Part shown: positions 16,105 through 26,047 of the stretch, in pieces
Layout: the number at the start of each line of letters is the position of its first letter
Position numbering within the stretch: position 1 is the first letter of the stretch
Assembly: GCF_002836355.1 (NCBI RefSeq)
Contig: NZ_PJCA01000031.1
Span: forward strand, 1,533,349 to 1,597,348
Source: Moritella sp. Urea-trap-13
Lineage (GTDB): Bacteria; Pseudomonadota; Gammaproteobacteria; Enterobacterales; Moritellaceae
DNA length: 64,000 nt
Direction: 5' to 3'
Notes under the pieces: model-generated
Database searches by the model: none
What the model was told of the DNA's origin: nothing
Seen by the model: only the letters and a program-made list of their open reading frames with translations
Program-made: the position numbers and the translations under genes

Positions 16105-16845
16105 ATGACTACTTTATTTATTTCAGATCTACACCTTGATGAACGCCGTCCGCAAATTACCGCATTATTTTTGCATTTCCTTGCTACAGAAGCACGCCAA
16201 GCAGACGCACTCTATATTTTAGGCGATCTATTTGAATTTTGGTCCGGTGATGATATTAGCAACCCACTTAACGATAGCGTTCAAGATGGACTTAAAGCCT
16301 TAACCGAAAGCGGCGTTAAGTGCTTCTTAGTAAAAGGTAACCGTGACTTCTTGGTGAGCAAACGTTTTGCCAAACGCACAAACATTACCATTCTCGGCGA
16401 TTACACCGCGATAGAACTCGATGGTCAAAAAGTCCTACTTGCCCATGGTGATACTTTCTGTACCCTTGATGAAAAATACCAAGCGTTTCGAACTGCGGTT
16501 AATATCCCTTGGCGCCAGACACTATTTACCTGCTTACCTATCTTTGTGCGCGAAGCCATCGCCGATAAAATACGTGGCAAAAGTAAAGCAGGCAATCAAC
16601 AAAAAAGCATGACAATCATGGACGTAACTGAGTCTGAAGTGATTGATAAAATGCAAGAATACCAGTGTGATATTTTAATTCATGGCCATACCCACAAACC
16701 TAATATTCATGATGTGTCTTTATCGAGTGATAAAATAGGCAAGCGTATTGTGTTAGGTGATTGGTTTGAACAAGGTAGTGTACTTGTTTGGAACGAGGGT
16801 CAATATGATCTGCAACAGCGGGCATTTTTAAAAGACCTTGAATAA
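16105..16845 (+). CDS. lpxH: UDP-2,3-diacylglucosamine diphosphatase
   Basis: 246 aa from ATG 16105. An in-frame GTG at 16066 falls inside the ppiB terminator and is rejected. The metal-binding residues D8, H10, D41, N79, H114 and the HxH near residue 195 stand at the same positions as in E. coli LpxH. It cuts UDP-2,3-diacylglucosamine to lipid X on the inner face of the inner membrane, step 4 of lipid A synthesis. Confidence 0.97.
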   Translation: MTTLFISDLHLDERRPQITALFLHFLATEARQADALYILGDLFEFWSGDDISNPLNDSVQDGLKALTESGVKCFLVKGNRDFLVSKRFAKRTNITILGDYTAIELDGQKVLLAHGDTFCTLDEKYQAFRTAVNIPWRQTLFTCLPIFVREAIADKIRGKSKAGNQQKSMTIMDVTESEVIDKMQEYQCDILIHGHTHKPNIHDVSLSSDKIGKRIVLGDWFEQGSVLVWNEGQYDLQQRAFLKDLE

Positions 16846-16870
16846 ATTACACTTTTTATAAATTACAGCT

Positions 16871-16898
16871 GTAAAAAAGGAGCATTACGCTCCTTTTA
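16871..16898. terminator. Bidirectional terminator between lpxH and purF
   Basis: Arms AAAAGGAGC and GCTCCTTTT with loop ATTAC; A-rich on one side and T-rich on the other, so it can serve both convergent genes. Confidence 0.8.
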
Positions 16899-16951
16899 CG
16901 ATCTATTTATGCTTAAAGTAATAAACTAAATTATACCATTCACAGTAAAGC

Positions 16952-18466
16952 TTACTCGCCTTCGTTATGAATTTCTAAATTAGCAATTTCTTCTTTTTCT
17001 TTGACTGTTTTAGCACCATCGCTACGAACATCGTTAAGACGCTGTAAATAATCCGCATCAATATCACCTGTCACGTATTCTCCGCTAAACACAGAAGCTT
17101 CGAATCGCTTAATTTCAGGATTACATTTTGACACAGCAGCGATTAAATCATCGAGGTCTTGGAAAATAAGTGCATCAGCACCGATCATCGTGGCAATCTC
17201 CTCGACATCTCGACCATGTGCAATGAGCTCGTCAGTGCTTGGCATATCAATACCGTAAACGTTCGGATAGCGCACTTCTGGCGCAGCTGAAGCTAAATAA
17301 ACATTCTTAGCACCCGCTTCACGAGCCATTTCAATAATCTGCTCTGATGTAGTACCACGGACAATTGAATCATCAACTAACAGTACGTTCTTACCGACAA
17401 ATTCCGATGAAATTGCGTTTAATTTACGGCGTACAGACTTACGACGTAACGTTTGTCCAGGCATGATAAACGTACGGCCAATATAACGGTTTTTAACAAA
17501 ACCTTGGCGGTATGGTAAATCCAGTACTTTGGCAATTTCTAACGCACTATCGCATGATGTTTCAGGAATAGGGATCACAACATCAATTTGAACATCTGCC
17601 CACTCGCGCTTAATTTTATGCCCGAGTTTCTCGCCCATAGCAAGGCGTGATTCGTAAACCGATACTTTGTCTATTGTAGAGTCTGGACGTGCAAAATAAA
17701 CGAACTCAAAGATACATGGGCTGTGTTGTGCATTCTCAGCACAATGCGCGCTAAATAGCTCGCCTTCGTCAGTAATATAAACCGCTTCACCTGGTTCAAC
17801 ATCACGTAAAAACTTAAAACCAACTGCATCAAGTGCAACAGATTCAGAAGCAACCATATACTCTTGATGGCCATTCTCTGTGCGCATACCTAATACTAAC
17901 GGACGAATACCGTTAGGATCGCGGAACGCAACAAGACCATGATTGATAATCAAAGCTACGACAGCATAAGCACCACGTGCTTGCTTGTGTACCGCTTTAA
18001 CTGCAGTGAAAATATCCTCTGCAGTTAAATGTAAACTAGGGCATTTATCTAATTCATGCGCCATAACATTAAGTAATACTTCTGAATCAGACGTGGTATT
18101 AATGTGACGACGGGCTTTATGAAATTGATCTTCTTTTAATTGCGCGGCGTTGGTTAGATTTCCGTTATGAGCAAGGGAAATACCGAACGGAGAGTTAACA
18201 TAGAAAGGTTGAGCCTCAGCGGCGCTCGAGCTTCCTGCTGTCGGGTATCGAACATGACCGATACCAATATTACCTTTCAAACGTTGCATATGTTTAGCTT
18301 CGAATACATCGCTCACTAAACCATTTGCTTTACGCTGCCTAAAGTTTCCATCACTTAAGGTTACAATCCCTGCAGCATCCTGTCCACGATGCTGTAATAC
18401 TGTTAATGCGTCATAGATAGACTGATTAACAGGGGTTGTAGAAACAATGCCAACAATTCCACACAT
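16952..18466 (-). CDS. purF: Amidophosphoribosyltransferase
   Basis: 504 aa. N-terminal MCGIVGI gives the nucleophile Cys after Met removal; the glutaminase domain is complete ([15 protein letters not shown]). The phosphoribosyltransferase part has the PRPP loop [14 protein letters not shown]. It makes phosphoribosylamine, the first step of purine synthesis. TAGGTT lies before the ATG. It follows cvpA by 58 bases in the same direction, the usual cvpA-purF pair. Confidence 0.98.
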   Translation of the reverse strand: MCGIVGIVSTTPVNQSIYDALTVLQHRGQDAAGIVTLSDGNFRQRKANGLVSDVFEAKHMQRLKGNIGIGHVRYPTAGSSSAAEAQPFYVNSPFGISLAHNGNLTNAAQLKEDQFHKARRHINTTSDSEVLLNVMAHELDKCPSLHLTAEDIFTAVKAVHKQARGAYAVVALIINHGLVAFRDPNGIRPLVLGMRTENGHQEYMVASESVALDAVGFKFLRDVEPGEAVYITDEGELFSAHCAENAQHSPCIFEFVYFARPDSTIDKVSVYESRLAMGEKLGHKIKREWADVQIDVVIPIPETSCDSALEIAKVLDLPYRQGFVKNRYIGRTFIMPGQTLRRKSVRRKLNAISSEFVGKNVLLVDDSIVRGTTSEQIIEMAREAGAKNVYLASAAPEVRYPNVYGIDMPSTDELIAHGRDVEEIATMIGADALIFQDLDDLIAAVSKCNPEIKRFEASVFSGEYVTGDIDADYLQRLNDVRSDGAKTVKEKEEIANLEIHNEGE

Positions 18467-18524
18467 AACCTAAATCCTCGTTTACTGTGCTTTCGATAAA
18501 ATGCTATTTATAACGTTTCGCTTG

Positions 18525-19034
18525 TCATAAACCCTGCATATTGTCCCATGCAGAAGCTTGATGTTCAAAAAACCATTTAATGAGTGGTTTCAACTCTGTT
18601 ATTAGTGGCGAGCCCTGCCACCAAACCGTTTCCGGGAAGCTGGTAAATAACTGTAAAAATAACAGTAACACACACACCACTAATACTCCTCGGGCAATGC
18701 CAAAACATACACCGAGCAATCTATCCGTACCTGACAAGCCGGTTTTATCCACTAGCTGACCAAGTATGTAATTTAGCAAAGCCCCTAAAATAAGGGTCGA
18801 AATAAATAATAGCGCTATCGCAACGCCATTTTTAACTAACTGTTCACTGAATGCGGCACTAAACGCATCAAAATTTTCTAAGTAAGCAGCAATATCTTGA
18901 TAATAAAAACGAGATATAAAGAAAGCACAGAACCAAGTGCAAAGAGAGAACGCTTCCTTGACAAAACCACGTACTAAACTTATTACTGAAGATAAACCAA
19001 CTATCCCCATAATCAGGTAATCAATCCACGCCAT
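18525..19034 (-). CDS. cvpA: CvpA family inner-membrane protein
   Basis: 169 aa, four predicted membrane segments; begins MAWIDYLIMGIVGLSSVISLVRGFVKEAFSL, characteristic of CvpA (colicin V production). Required for colicin V export in E. coli and for bile resistance in Vibrio; molecular role unclear. A terminator stands between dedD and this gene, so it probably has its own promoter. Confidence 0.95.
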   Translation of the reverse strand: MAWIDYLIMGIVGLSSVISLVRGFVKEAFSLCTWFCAFFISRFYYQDIAAYLENFDAFSAAFSEQLVKNGVAIALLFISTLILGALLNYILGQLVDKTGLSGTDRLLGVCFGIARGVLVVCVLLLFLQLFTSFPETVWWQGSPLITELKPLIKWFFEHQASAWDNMQGL

Positions 19035-19106
19035 GTTTTGTTCTTCTCATTTTGAAATTCGCGCCATTGTAACAACTAAAATACCAGATTGATAATAGTT
19101 ATAAAC

Positions 19107-19135
19107 AAAAAAAACCGACATAAATGTCGGCTTTT
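19107..19135 (-). terminator. Terminator between dedD and cvpA
   Basis: CCGACA/TGTCGG stem with loop TAAA, flanked by A/T arms; on the minus strand it ends in eight U. Confidence 0.75.
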
Positions 19136-19138
19136 TAA

Positions 19139-19750
19139 TTACTTGTCTCGAGGGTCAAATTTTTCAATAACGCCTTTTAAACCAGTGATTTTTTGTAGTT
19201 TTGGCAATAAACGTTTTAGTTCATCTTTATCGGTATTGGGGCCAACATATAACCTGTTTAACTGCCCAGCTTGTTTATAGCGTGGTAGTCGATAAGCATC
19301 AAAACCAGACTTCCTGATCTTCTTGACCAGATCATCGACCGCTGCAGAATTTTTGAATGTGCCTAAGCGAACATTCCAACTATTTCCGACGGCTGGGATA
19401 ACTTTTACCGTAGTAACAGGTTTAACTAATGGCACCAACTTCGGCGCTTTAGTGATAGGTTTGAGTGTTCCTTCCGTTTTATTAACCTGCTTTGCAGAGG
19501 TTAAGTTGACTGTTGGTGCAGGCTCAACCAGTAATTCAGTATCGACTAACTCTTTGTCGATAGAAGCATTGTCGAGTGAATCAAAGTTAACCGGATCAGC
19601 AAGTTCAACAAGCGCTGGGCGCAAAGGTATACTCGCGGTATTCTCACGATACGTTATCTTCTGACCATCAAGTAAGTCAGGTAAAAAGATAATGCCAATC
19701 GCCACTAAAATAATAGTGCCGACTAAGCGATGTTGAAATGTCGATGCCAC
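19139..19750 (-). CDS. dedD: SPOR-domain cell-division protein DedD
   Basis: 203 aa. It begins with GTG at 19750; the N-terminus ASTFQHRLVGTIILVAIGIIFLPDLLDG matches the DedD family and holds a single membrane segment. A Pro/Val/Lys-rich linker leads to a C-terminal SPOR domain (about 120-200, NSWNVRLGTFKNSAAVDDLVKKI), which binds denuded glycan at the septum. Only six bases separate it from folC. Confidence 0.93.
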   Translation of the reverse strand: MASTFQHRLVGTIILVAIGIIFLPDLLDGQKITYRENTASIPLRPALVELADPVNFDSLDNASIDKELVDTELLVEPAPTVNLTSAKQVNKTEGTLKPITKAPKLVPLVKPVTTVKVIPAVGNSWNVRLGTFKNSAAVDDLVKKIRKSGFDAYRLPRYKQAGQLNRLYVGPNTDKDELKRLLPKLQKITGLKGVIEKFDPRDK

Positions 19751-19756
19751 GTTTAT

Positions 19757-21082
19757 TTAACCACTTATATGTTGGGTAATTTCCGCTACGGTGAAAAATG
19801 AGCCGAAACCAATAATAATGTCATTACAATCAGCACTTTGGTTTGCTGATTGCCAAGCTTTCGCTATTGTATCATGACTCATAGGCTGCTGCCTAAAGCT
19901 ATCACGGGTTTTACCACTCTGCGCCATTGCATCAGCTAATCCCTGCTCTATCTGCTGGCAGGGCGCGGCACGTTCACTTTGCAATGGCGCAAGGTGCCAA
20001 CTGTCAACAACACCTGTTAACGCAGCTAAACTTGCGGCGATATCTTTATCTTTAAGCATACCAACAACAGCTATCACCTTAACGGCTGAATTGGCTTGTT
20101 GTTTTAAGCCGCTAAGCTGAGTTGCCAAATAACGCGCTGATTCAGGATTATGTGCGACATCTAAATACTGCTGAGGAGATGACCCCAGTTGCTGCATGCG
20201 CCCAGGTAATCTTGCGTTAGCAACACCACTACGAATTGCACGTTCAGGTACTGTTAGTCCCAAAGCTTGTACTGCTGCAATCGCAGTCGCGGCATTTTGT
20301 AATGGTAATTGTGGAATGGCTAATCCAGTAAATGCCAATACAGGATCATGTTGCTGTTCGCTAGCACTTAATTGCCAATCCCAGCTGTTCGCATGTGGCG
20401 TGTAATGGTAGTCACGATTAACCGCGATCAGGTAGGCACCGATTTCATCGGCATAGGCTGCAATCGTTAATGGCGGATTAATCACACCACAGATAGCTTT
20501 TTTACCTGCACGGAAGATACCGGATTTTTCGCGGGCAATAATCGCTTTGTCCGACCCTAACCAATCAGCATGATCAATATCAATGGTCGTCACAACGGCC
20601 ACATCAGCCGAAACAATGTTTGATGCATCTAAACGACCACCTAAACCGACTTCAAGGATCACCACATCTAAGGCGGCATCTTGAAATAGCTTCAAGGCTG
20701 ACAATGTCGTAAATTCAAAATAAGTTAATGTAGTATCGCCACGCCCAGCTTCAATAAATGCAAATGAATCAGCGTGTGCTTGTGCGGTTAGCATATTACC
20801 GTTTACGCGAACGCGCTCGCGGTAATCTTGAATATGTGGAGAGCTGGTAACACCGACATTGAAGCCTGCATCAAGTAAAATACGCTCTAAGAAGGCGCAA
20901 GTAGAACCTTTACCATTGGTGCCAGCAACCGTAATTACTTTGGCATCAAATGTCGTTAATGCTAAGTCAGCAGCAACGCGTCCGATACGCCCTAAGCCCA
21001 TTTCAATATTAACGGGATGGATACTTTCTAAATAGCAAAGCCAGTCTGCAAGAGACTGGCTTTTATTAATACTGTTCAACAT
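19757..21082 (-). CDS. folC: Bifunctional folylpolyglutamate/dihydrofolate synthase
   Basis: 441 aa. ATP loop VAGTNGKGSTCAFLERIL near residue 55, SSPHIQDYRERVRVNG, EVGLGGRLDASN and DVAHNPESARYLA are the conserved Mur-ligase-like motifs of FolC. It adds glutamate to dihydropteroate and to folates. It follows accD by 23 bases. Confidence 0.97.
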   Translation of the reverse strand: MLNSINKSQSLADWLCYLESIHPVNIEMGLGRIGRVAADLALTTFDAKVITVAGTNGKGSTCAFLERILLDAGFNVGVTSSPHIQDYRERVRVNGNMLTAQAHADSFAFIEAGRGDTTLTYFEFTTLSALKLFQDAALDVVILEVGLGGRLDASNIVSADVAVVTTIDIDHADWLGSDKAIIAREKSGIFRAGKKAICGVINPPLTIAAYADEIGAYLIAVNRDYHYTPHANSWDWQLSASEQQHDPVLAFTGLAIPQLPLQNAATAIAAVQALGLTVPERAIRSGVANARLPGRMQQLGSSPQQYLDVAHNPESARYLATQLSGLKQQANSAVKVIAVVGMLKDKDIAASLAALTGVVDSWHLAPLQSERAAPCQQIEQGLADAMAQSGKTRDSFRQQPMSHDTIAKAWQSANQSADCNDIIIGFGSFFTVAEITQHISG

Positions 21083-21105
21083 CGGTAATAGTTACTCGTC
21101 AGTGT

Positions 21106-22062
21106 TTACGCGTGATTATCGGTAGCGTCACTTGGCGTCTTAACTTCATCGGCGGCAGGTACAATAACTGGCGTTGCTTCTGAACTTGCTACTGCAGTCG
21201 CGATGTTATCAGACGTTTCCAAGTTCATCATCTTCGCTAATAAGCCTGCAAGTTTATCACGCATTTCACGACGATCAACAATCATATCGATCGCGCCTTT
21301 TTCTAGCAAAAATTCACTACGTTGGAAACCTTCAGGTAATTTTTCACGTACTGTTTGTTCAATAACACGTGGACCAGCAAAACCAATTAATGCTTTTGGT
21401 TCAGCAACATTAATGTCACCTAGCATAGCTAAACTTGCCGATACACCACCCATGGTAGGATCAGTAAGCACAGAGATATAAGGCAGACCTTTCGCTGATA
21501 GTTTTGCTAATGCCGCACTTGTTTTTGCCATTTGCATTAACGAGAATAACGCTTCCTGCATACGCGCACCGCCACTAGCAGAAAAACAAATGAGTGCACG
21601 GTTTTCAGCCATACATACATTAATCGCCGCAACAAAACGTGCACCAACAACCGTCGCCATTGAACCACCCATAAATGAGAATTCAAACGCACACACGGCA
21701 ACAGGGATACCTTTTATTGTGCCTTTTTCAACAACCAACGCATCTTTTTCATTGGTTGCCTTTTGTGCACTCGCTAAACGATCTTTATATTTCTTGGTAT
21801 CACGGAATTTTAATTTATCACTTGGTTCAAATTCAGCACCGATTTCAATACGGCCATCTTTATCAAGTAATTTATTCAGGCGTTCACGTGCATTCACGCG
21901 CATATGGTGATCGCACTTAGGGCAGACGCCTAAATTGCGCTCAAGTTCTGCATGATATAAAACCTGATCACAAGAGCCACACTTAGTCCAAACACCTTCA
22001 GGGATATTACGGCGCGCCGTTGCGCTCTTGCTTTTTGGTAGTATTTTTTCAATCCAGCTCAT
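21106..22062 (-). CDS. accD: Acetyl-CoA carboxylase carboxyltransferase subunit beta
   Basis: 318 aa. N-terminal zinc ribbon with C28, C31, C47 and C50; crotonase-fold core with [22 protein letters not shown] and [14 protein letters not shown]. The C-terminal tail of about 30 residues is Ala/Thr/Asp-rich and variable. With AccA it transfers carboxyl from biotin to acetyl-CoA for fatty-acid synthesis. First gene of accD-folC-dedD. Confidence 0.98.
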   Translation of the reverse strand: MSWIEKILPKSKSATARRNIPEGVWTKCGSCDQVLYHAELERNLGVCPKCDHHMRVNARERLNKLLDKDGRIEIGAEFEPSDKLKFRDTKKYKDRLASAQKATNEKDALVVEKGTIKGIPVAVCAFEFSFMGGSMATVVGARFVAAINVCMAENRALICFSASGGARMQEALFSLMQMAKTSAALAKLSAKGLPYISVLTDPTMGGVSASLAMLGDINVAEPKALIGFAGPRVIEQTVREKLPEGFQRSEFLLEKGAIDMIVDRREMRDKLAGLLAKMMNLETSDNIATAVASSEATPVIVPAADEVKTPSDATDNHA

Positions 22063-22406
22063 GAACCCTACTTATAATTTATTCTAATTAATTGAAGTAT
22101 ATGATGTTAAATGCGTTGCTAATAAGATCAGGAAAAACATCCCGGATCAATTAACAAAAATTAATGCGTTAAGTCGATGATTATCAAACTCAACAATACT
22201 CCACATTTATCGTGTATCACAATTAAATCACAGATTTTACAATATGTTTATATAAAACTGGTCATACCCTTGTGACTTTCCATCCAAATTTAATAAAAAA
22301 TCATAAAGCGAAATAAATATTAGTCATTTATAACGCTTTTTTTTGGATGCTGACAATACTAAAAAGTTCACAGTGTAATCTTTTTTATTTCAATCAAAGC
22401 AATCAG
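22063..22406. other. 344-bp intergenic region between accD and truA
   Basis: AT-rich and non-coding. It should hold the accD promoter. Visible are a nested inverted repeat (22281-22349) and one FadR-like site, AACTGGTCATACC, about 190 bases before the accD start. No ORF with a ribosome site was found. Confidence 0.6.
22281..22349. repeat. Nested imperfect inverted repeat, 69 bp
   Basis: Outer arms CATCCAAA (22281-22288) and TTTGGATG (22342-22349); inner arms AAAGCG..ATAAAT and ATTTAT..CGCTTT around ATTAGTC. The inner stem is followed by eight T on the plus strand, like an intrinsic terminator, although no plus-strand gene precedes it. Confidence 0.5.
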
Positions 22407-23198
22407 TTAAAACTGTTCCGGTAAAAACAACGGACCCACTGCAGGTCTTGGTAAGTTAAACTGGCTTGGGTAATCAACTTCGACCATGTACAGGCCTGCA
22501 GCTTTACTTGTTGCCGCGGCAACTGAACGGTCTTTTCCGGCTAATATCTCAGCAATCCAAGATACAGGTTTGTTACCTTTGCCCACTTCCATTAATGAAC
22601 CCGCGAGATTTCTAACCATATGGTGTAAAAACGCGTTCGCTTTGACGTCAATAATAATGTACGAATTCTGGCGTATCACGTTAATGTGGTGCATGGTTTT
22701 AATCGGGCTTTTGGCCTGACAATGTTTCGCACGGAAAGAGGTGAAATCATGCTCACCAATTAGTTGCTGTGCAGCTTCATGCATCAAATCAACATTAATG
22801 TCACCATAGTAATGGCTAACACCAGAACTTAAAATTGCAGGGCGTAATTGGCTGTTAAAGATAATATAGCGATAACGTCGAGCTGTAGCGCTAAAGCGGG
22901 CATGGAATTCTTCATCCACTTCTTGCGCCCAACGAACCGCAATATCATCTGGTAGATTAGCATTAACACCCAATGTCCAAGCAACGTCTTGGCGCACAGC
23001 GTCGGTATCAAAATGAACAACTTGACCGGTACCATGTACACCAGAGTCAGTACGTCCCGCACAATGTACGATCACAGGATGATTGGCAACTCGAGATAAA
23101 GCCTCTTCCAGCTTTTGTTGTACACTCATCACGTCTTTTTGACGCTGCCAGCCGTAATATTTACTACCGTCATACTCTATACCCAGTGCAATTCGCAT
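22407..23198 (-). CDS. truA: tRNA pseudouridine(38-40) synthase
   Basis: 263 aa. Catalytic Asp51 in [16 protein letters not shown], plus the typical RYRYIIF and [17 protein letters not shown] motifs. It forms pseudouridine at positions 38-40 of tRNA anticodon stems. In the usual order fimV-truA-accD. Confidence 0.97.
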   Translation of the reverse strand: MRIALGIEYDGSKYYGWQRQKDVMSVQQKLEEALSRVANHPVIVHCAGRTDSGVHGTGQVVHFDTDAVRQDVAWTLGVNANLPDDIAVRWAQEVDEEFHARFSATARRYRYIIFNSQLRPAILSSGVSHYYGDINVDLMHEAAQQLIGEHDFTSFRAKHCQAKSPIKTMHHINVIRQNSYIIIDVKANAFLHHMVRNLAGSLMEVGKGNKPVSWIAEILAGKDRSVAAATSKAAGLYMVEVDYPSQFNLPRPAVGPLFLPEQF

Positions 23199-23231
23199 TT
23201 TTCTTCCAACTTTATACTTTCATTAATTTTT

Positions 23232-23265
23232 AAAAACAAAAAGCGGTGACTTTCGCCACCGCTTT
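23232..23265 (-). terminator. fimV terminator
   Basis: Arms AAAGCGGTG and CACCGCTTT; on the minus strand a U-rich tract follows (TTTTTGTTTTT). Confidence 0.8.
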
Positions 23266-23382
23266 ACGCTATATAACACAATACTTCTATCTGCCGATTA
23301 TAACGCTTCAAGGTAAAACTTGAAAGTAGCTAAGGTTCAATAATCTCAGTTCAACTTTACATTACTCGGCGTTATAAAATAA

Positions 23383-25776
23383 TTACAATCTACTCAAAAG
23401 CTTGCTCACTTCAGCTTGCGTAGCAGCGTCACCGACACCTGCTAATGGCTCTAAGATAGATTTAGCACCATCTGTATCTTCAATTTCAAGGTAAGCGCGC
23501 GCTAGGTCTAATTGTGCACTTAGGCGGTTACTATCGTCATCAATAGCCGCTGTATCGCTATCAAACAGTGAATTACTGTACTCATCAAGGCCGACATCTA
23601 GTTTCACTTGATCATAAGGTTCATCTTCAATCGATGCTGGCTGCTGAGAGGCGTCATTCAACAATTTGTCGATATCAATAAACTCTTCCGCTTTTGCCGC
23701 TTCAACATCAATGGGAGCTTGCTGGCTTGGTGCTTCGCTAAATGCATTAGGGCTATATTCTGCTAGCATCGCTTCAATATCATCTAATGGTGCATCATCA
23801 TTTCCTGATTGCTTTGTGGCATCAGGACTAGCATTAGCAGTTCCATCAAGCTCAGCCAACATTTCATCGACAGTTTGCCCATGCGCTTGCGGCAGTTCAT
23901 CGCTATCAGCTGTTACAGCCGCCTCGGGCTCATTAAAGCCTGCACTGGCTAAAATACTGTCAATATCGTCGACATCGACATCAAGATTATTCGTATTGCT
24001 ATCGACACCCGCTTCAGCCAACAGACTATCGATATCATCCATATCGACTGTTTGTTGATTACCTATATTAGGCGCTGTATTGTCAGCTTCAGATTGCGCA
24101 ATAGCATCCAACCCAGCTTCAGCTAAAAGGTTGTCTATATCGTCCATATCAACAGCTTCATTCGACGCTGGAACCTGAGGCTGGTTATCTAGCACGTCAT
24201 CAGCTTGAGCGATTGCTTCTAATTCAGCTTCAGCAAGAATACTGTCAATATCATCCATATTGACAAATTCATCCTGCGCAGGCTGCTGAGATTGATTATT
24301 TTCCGCAGCATCAGCTTCAGCGAGAATACTATCAATATCATCCATATTGACAAATTCATCATCAACCACTGCCAGTGATTCAGGTGCCGTCTCAGGTACG
24401 TCAGTATCATCCAAGGCGTTAGAATCAGGCGTTTGCGAATTACCTAATTTAAATTTTTCTAACAGCGAGTCAACTTCAGCTAAGTCTTCATCCAATGTAT
24501 TGCCATTGTGCGCTGGTTGTTCAGGTATCAAGTTTGGTTCATCAAGCTCTTCACGCCAACTTAAATCAGGCGCTATGCTATCATTTTCAAAGCTGGTACT
24601 TTCATCATCAAGCGTTAGATCAATATCACTGAAGTCATTATCATCCAAATTTAAATCTGGCATAACAGGTGCTTGTTCAATCACTTCAGGCATAATCGGT
24701 GCCGCAGATTGGCTGACAACAGCTGTTGGAGCATGACTTACAACATCAGCGAGTTCCGCTTCCATTTGTAAGTTGAAATTTGGTTCGTCTAAATTAGGTG
24801 CTGCAAACGCGTTGATCTCATTAGGCTGTGCCATCGGAGATTGAGCATCTTCAGGTGCTGCGCCATGGCTAGCAGTTACTCCTGCAAAACTTTCTGTACT
24901 AAGGTAATCGCTAAGTTCATCGACACTACTATCAGTCTCAAACATCACGCTATCTTCAAGGTTATTTTTATGATCATTTCTATTTTTTAACCATAAACCG
25001 AACCAAACAATAGATAACAGTGAAAATAGTCCCGATACACCACCGATTAACCACCAATTACTATGGGATTCAGCTTCTAAAAGCGCTTGTTCTTTCGCCT
25101 CTTCAATCGTTGCTTGCTGTTCGCTGATTTTAGTATTTTGTTGTTCAATTAAGGTTTTTAAATCTGCTTTTAACTGATTATCAATCGCCATTTGTTCTTT
25201 AAGCTCAGCCAGTTCCATGCGGATACTTTCTAGCTGTAATTTTAGGCGGCGATTAGTTTCACTTGATAATAGAAGGTGTTCATTGCTTTCTGTTAACTCT
25301 CCTTGCAATAACGCAAACTTATCCAGCTCAGGTCTATTTTTAGCAATAGCTTTCGATTTTGAGGTTACAGGCTTATTTGCGGAAGTCGGTTTAGCGGTCG
25401 AGTTTGATTTATTAGTGAGTAAACTCTTTAGCCTTGAACCGTCTGTGGCTTGTATTTCAGCTGCACTGGGGATTTTAAGTAAGCTACCATCAATCATCTT
25501 ATTGATGTCGCCGTCTAAAAATGCGTGTGGATTAAGGGCTAAAATTGCCGCCATCGTTTTATATAAACTTAAGCTGTTATTCGGTCTTGTTGCGGTTGCA
25601 ACAGACCACAATGTATCGGCTTTGACAACAGGGCCATAGCGACTAGGAGATGAAGGGGTATGAACTTCGGGACCTTTTAACTGAAGCACAAATCCATTTG
25701 AATTAGCTGCAACACCAGCCATAGGCAGTAGTAGAAATAAAACAACCCATTTTAACTTAGATAAACCCGATATCAT
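23383..25776 (-). CDS. fimV: FimV-like peptidoglycan-binding pole protein
   Basis: 797 aa from ATG 25776, which has AAGGG six bases upstream; a TTG two codons earlier is less likely. Order: signal peptide, the conserved FimV N-terminal domain with LysM-like region (ADTLWSVATATRPNNSLSLYKTMAAILALNP), coiled coil (about 155-240, with LKADLKTLIEQQN), one membrane segment (WWLIGGVSGLFSLLSIVWFGLWL), a long acidic cytoplasmic part with five or so repeats of MDDIDSLLAEAG, and a C-terminal TPR-like domain (ARAYLEIEDTDGAKSILEPL). FimV/HubP proteins mark the cell pole, place flagella and pili and recruit ParA-like proteins. Confidence 0.93.
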   Translation of the reverse strand: MISGLSKLKWVVLFLLLPMAGVAANSNGFVLQLKGPEVHTPSSPSRYGPVVKADTLWSVATATRPNNSLSLYKTMAAILALNPHAFLDGDINKMIDGSLLKIPSAAEIQATDGSRLKSLLTNKSNSTAKPTSANKPVTSKSKAIAKNRPELDKFALLQGELTESNEHLLLSSETNRRLKLQLESIRMELAELKEQMAIDNQLKADLKTLIEQQNTKISEQQATIEEAKEQALLEAESHSNWWLIGGVSGLFSLLSIVWFGLWLKNRNDHKNNLEDSVMFETDSSVDELSDYLSTESFAGVTASHGAAPEDAQSPMAQPNEINAFAAPNLDEPNFNLQMEAELADVVSHAPTAVVSQSAAPIMPEVIEQAPVMPDLNLDDNDFSDIDLTLDDESTSFENDSIAPDLSWREELDEPNLIPEQPAHNGNTLDEDLAEVDSLLEKFKLGNSQTPDSNALDDTDVPETAPESLAVVDDEFVNMDDIDSILAEADAAENNQSQQPAQDEFVNMDDIDSILAEAELEAIAQADDVLDNQPQVPASNEAVDMDDIDNLLAEAGLDAIAQSEADNTAPNIGNQQTVDMDDIDSLLAEAGVDSNTNNLDVDVDDIDSILASAGFNEPEAAVTADSDELPQAHGQTVDEMLAELDGTANASPDATKQSGNDDAPLDDIEAMLAEYSPNAFSEAPSQQAPIDVEAAKAEEFIDIDKLLNDASQQPASIEDEPYDQVKLDVGLDEYSNSLFDSDTAAIDDDSNRLSAQLDLARAYLEIEDTDGAKSILEPLAGVGDAATQAEVSKLLSRL
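23940..24360 (-). repeat. Acidic tandem repeats inside fimV
   Basis: Five imperfect copies of a short motif with the core MDDIDSILAEA or VDDIDSILASA separated by Gln/Ala/Asn-rich spacers of variable length. Two consecutive copies are nearly identical in DNA, a sign of recent duplication. Such acidic repeats are typical of HubP. Confidence 0.7.
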
Positions 25777-25955
25777 TGCCAACCCTTACTATGAAACAAC
25801 TTCAATACACTTGAATTCAATATACCATATCCAAAATCCCAATATACACATGAATTTTCAGGTATCTTCGATATATACTATTTTAATGGTTAATTTCAAT
25901 AAAAAAATTTTGCTCACTGAAACTATGATATGTATCAGAAAAATAATGGACAAAT

Positions 25956-25983
25956 AAAAAAAAAGCACCCAATATTGGGTGCT
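25956..25983 (-). terminator. asd terminator
   Basis: Perfect hairpin AGCACCCAAT/ATTGGGTGCT followed on the minus strand by eight or nine U. Confidence 0.9.
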
Positions 25984-26047
25984 AAATATGCAATCACTCT
26001 GTTTTTATAAGCCTATGATAACTTATCATCTAAAGGCTAGATATCTC

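Noticed and set aside
25777..25782. TTG start of fimV
   Set aside because: ATG two codons later has proper spacing to AAGGG.
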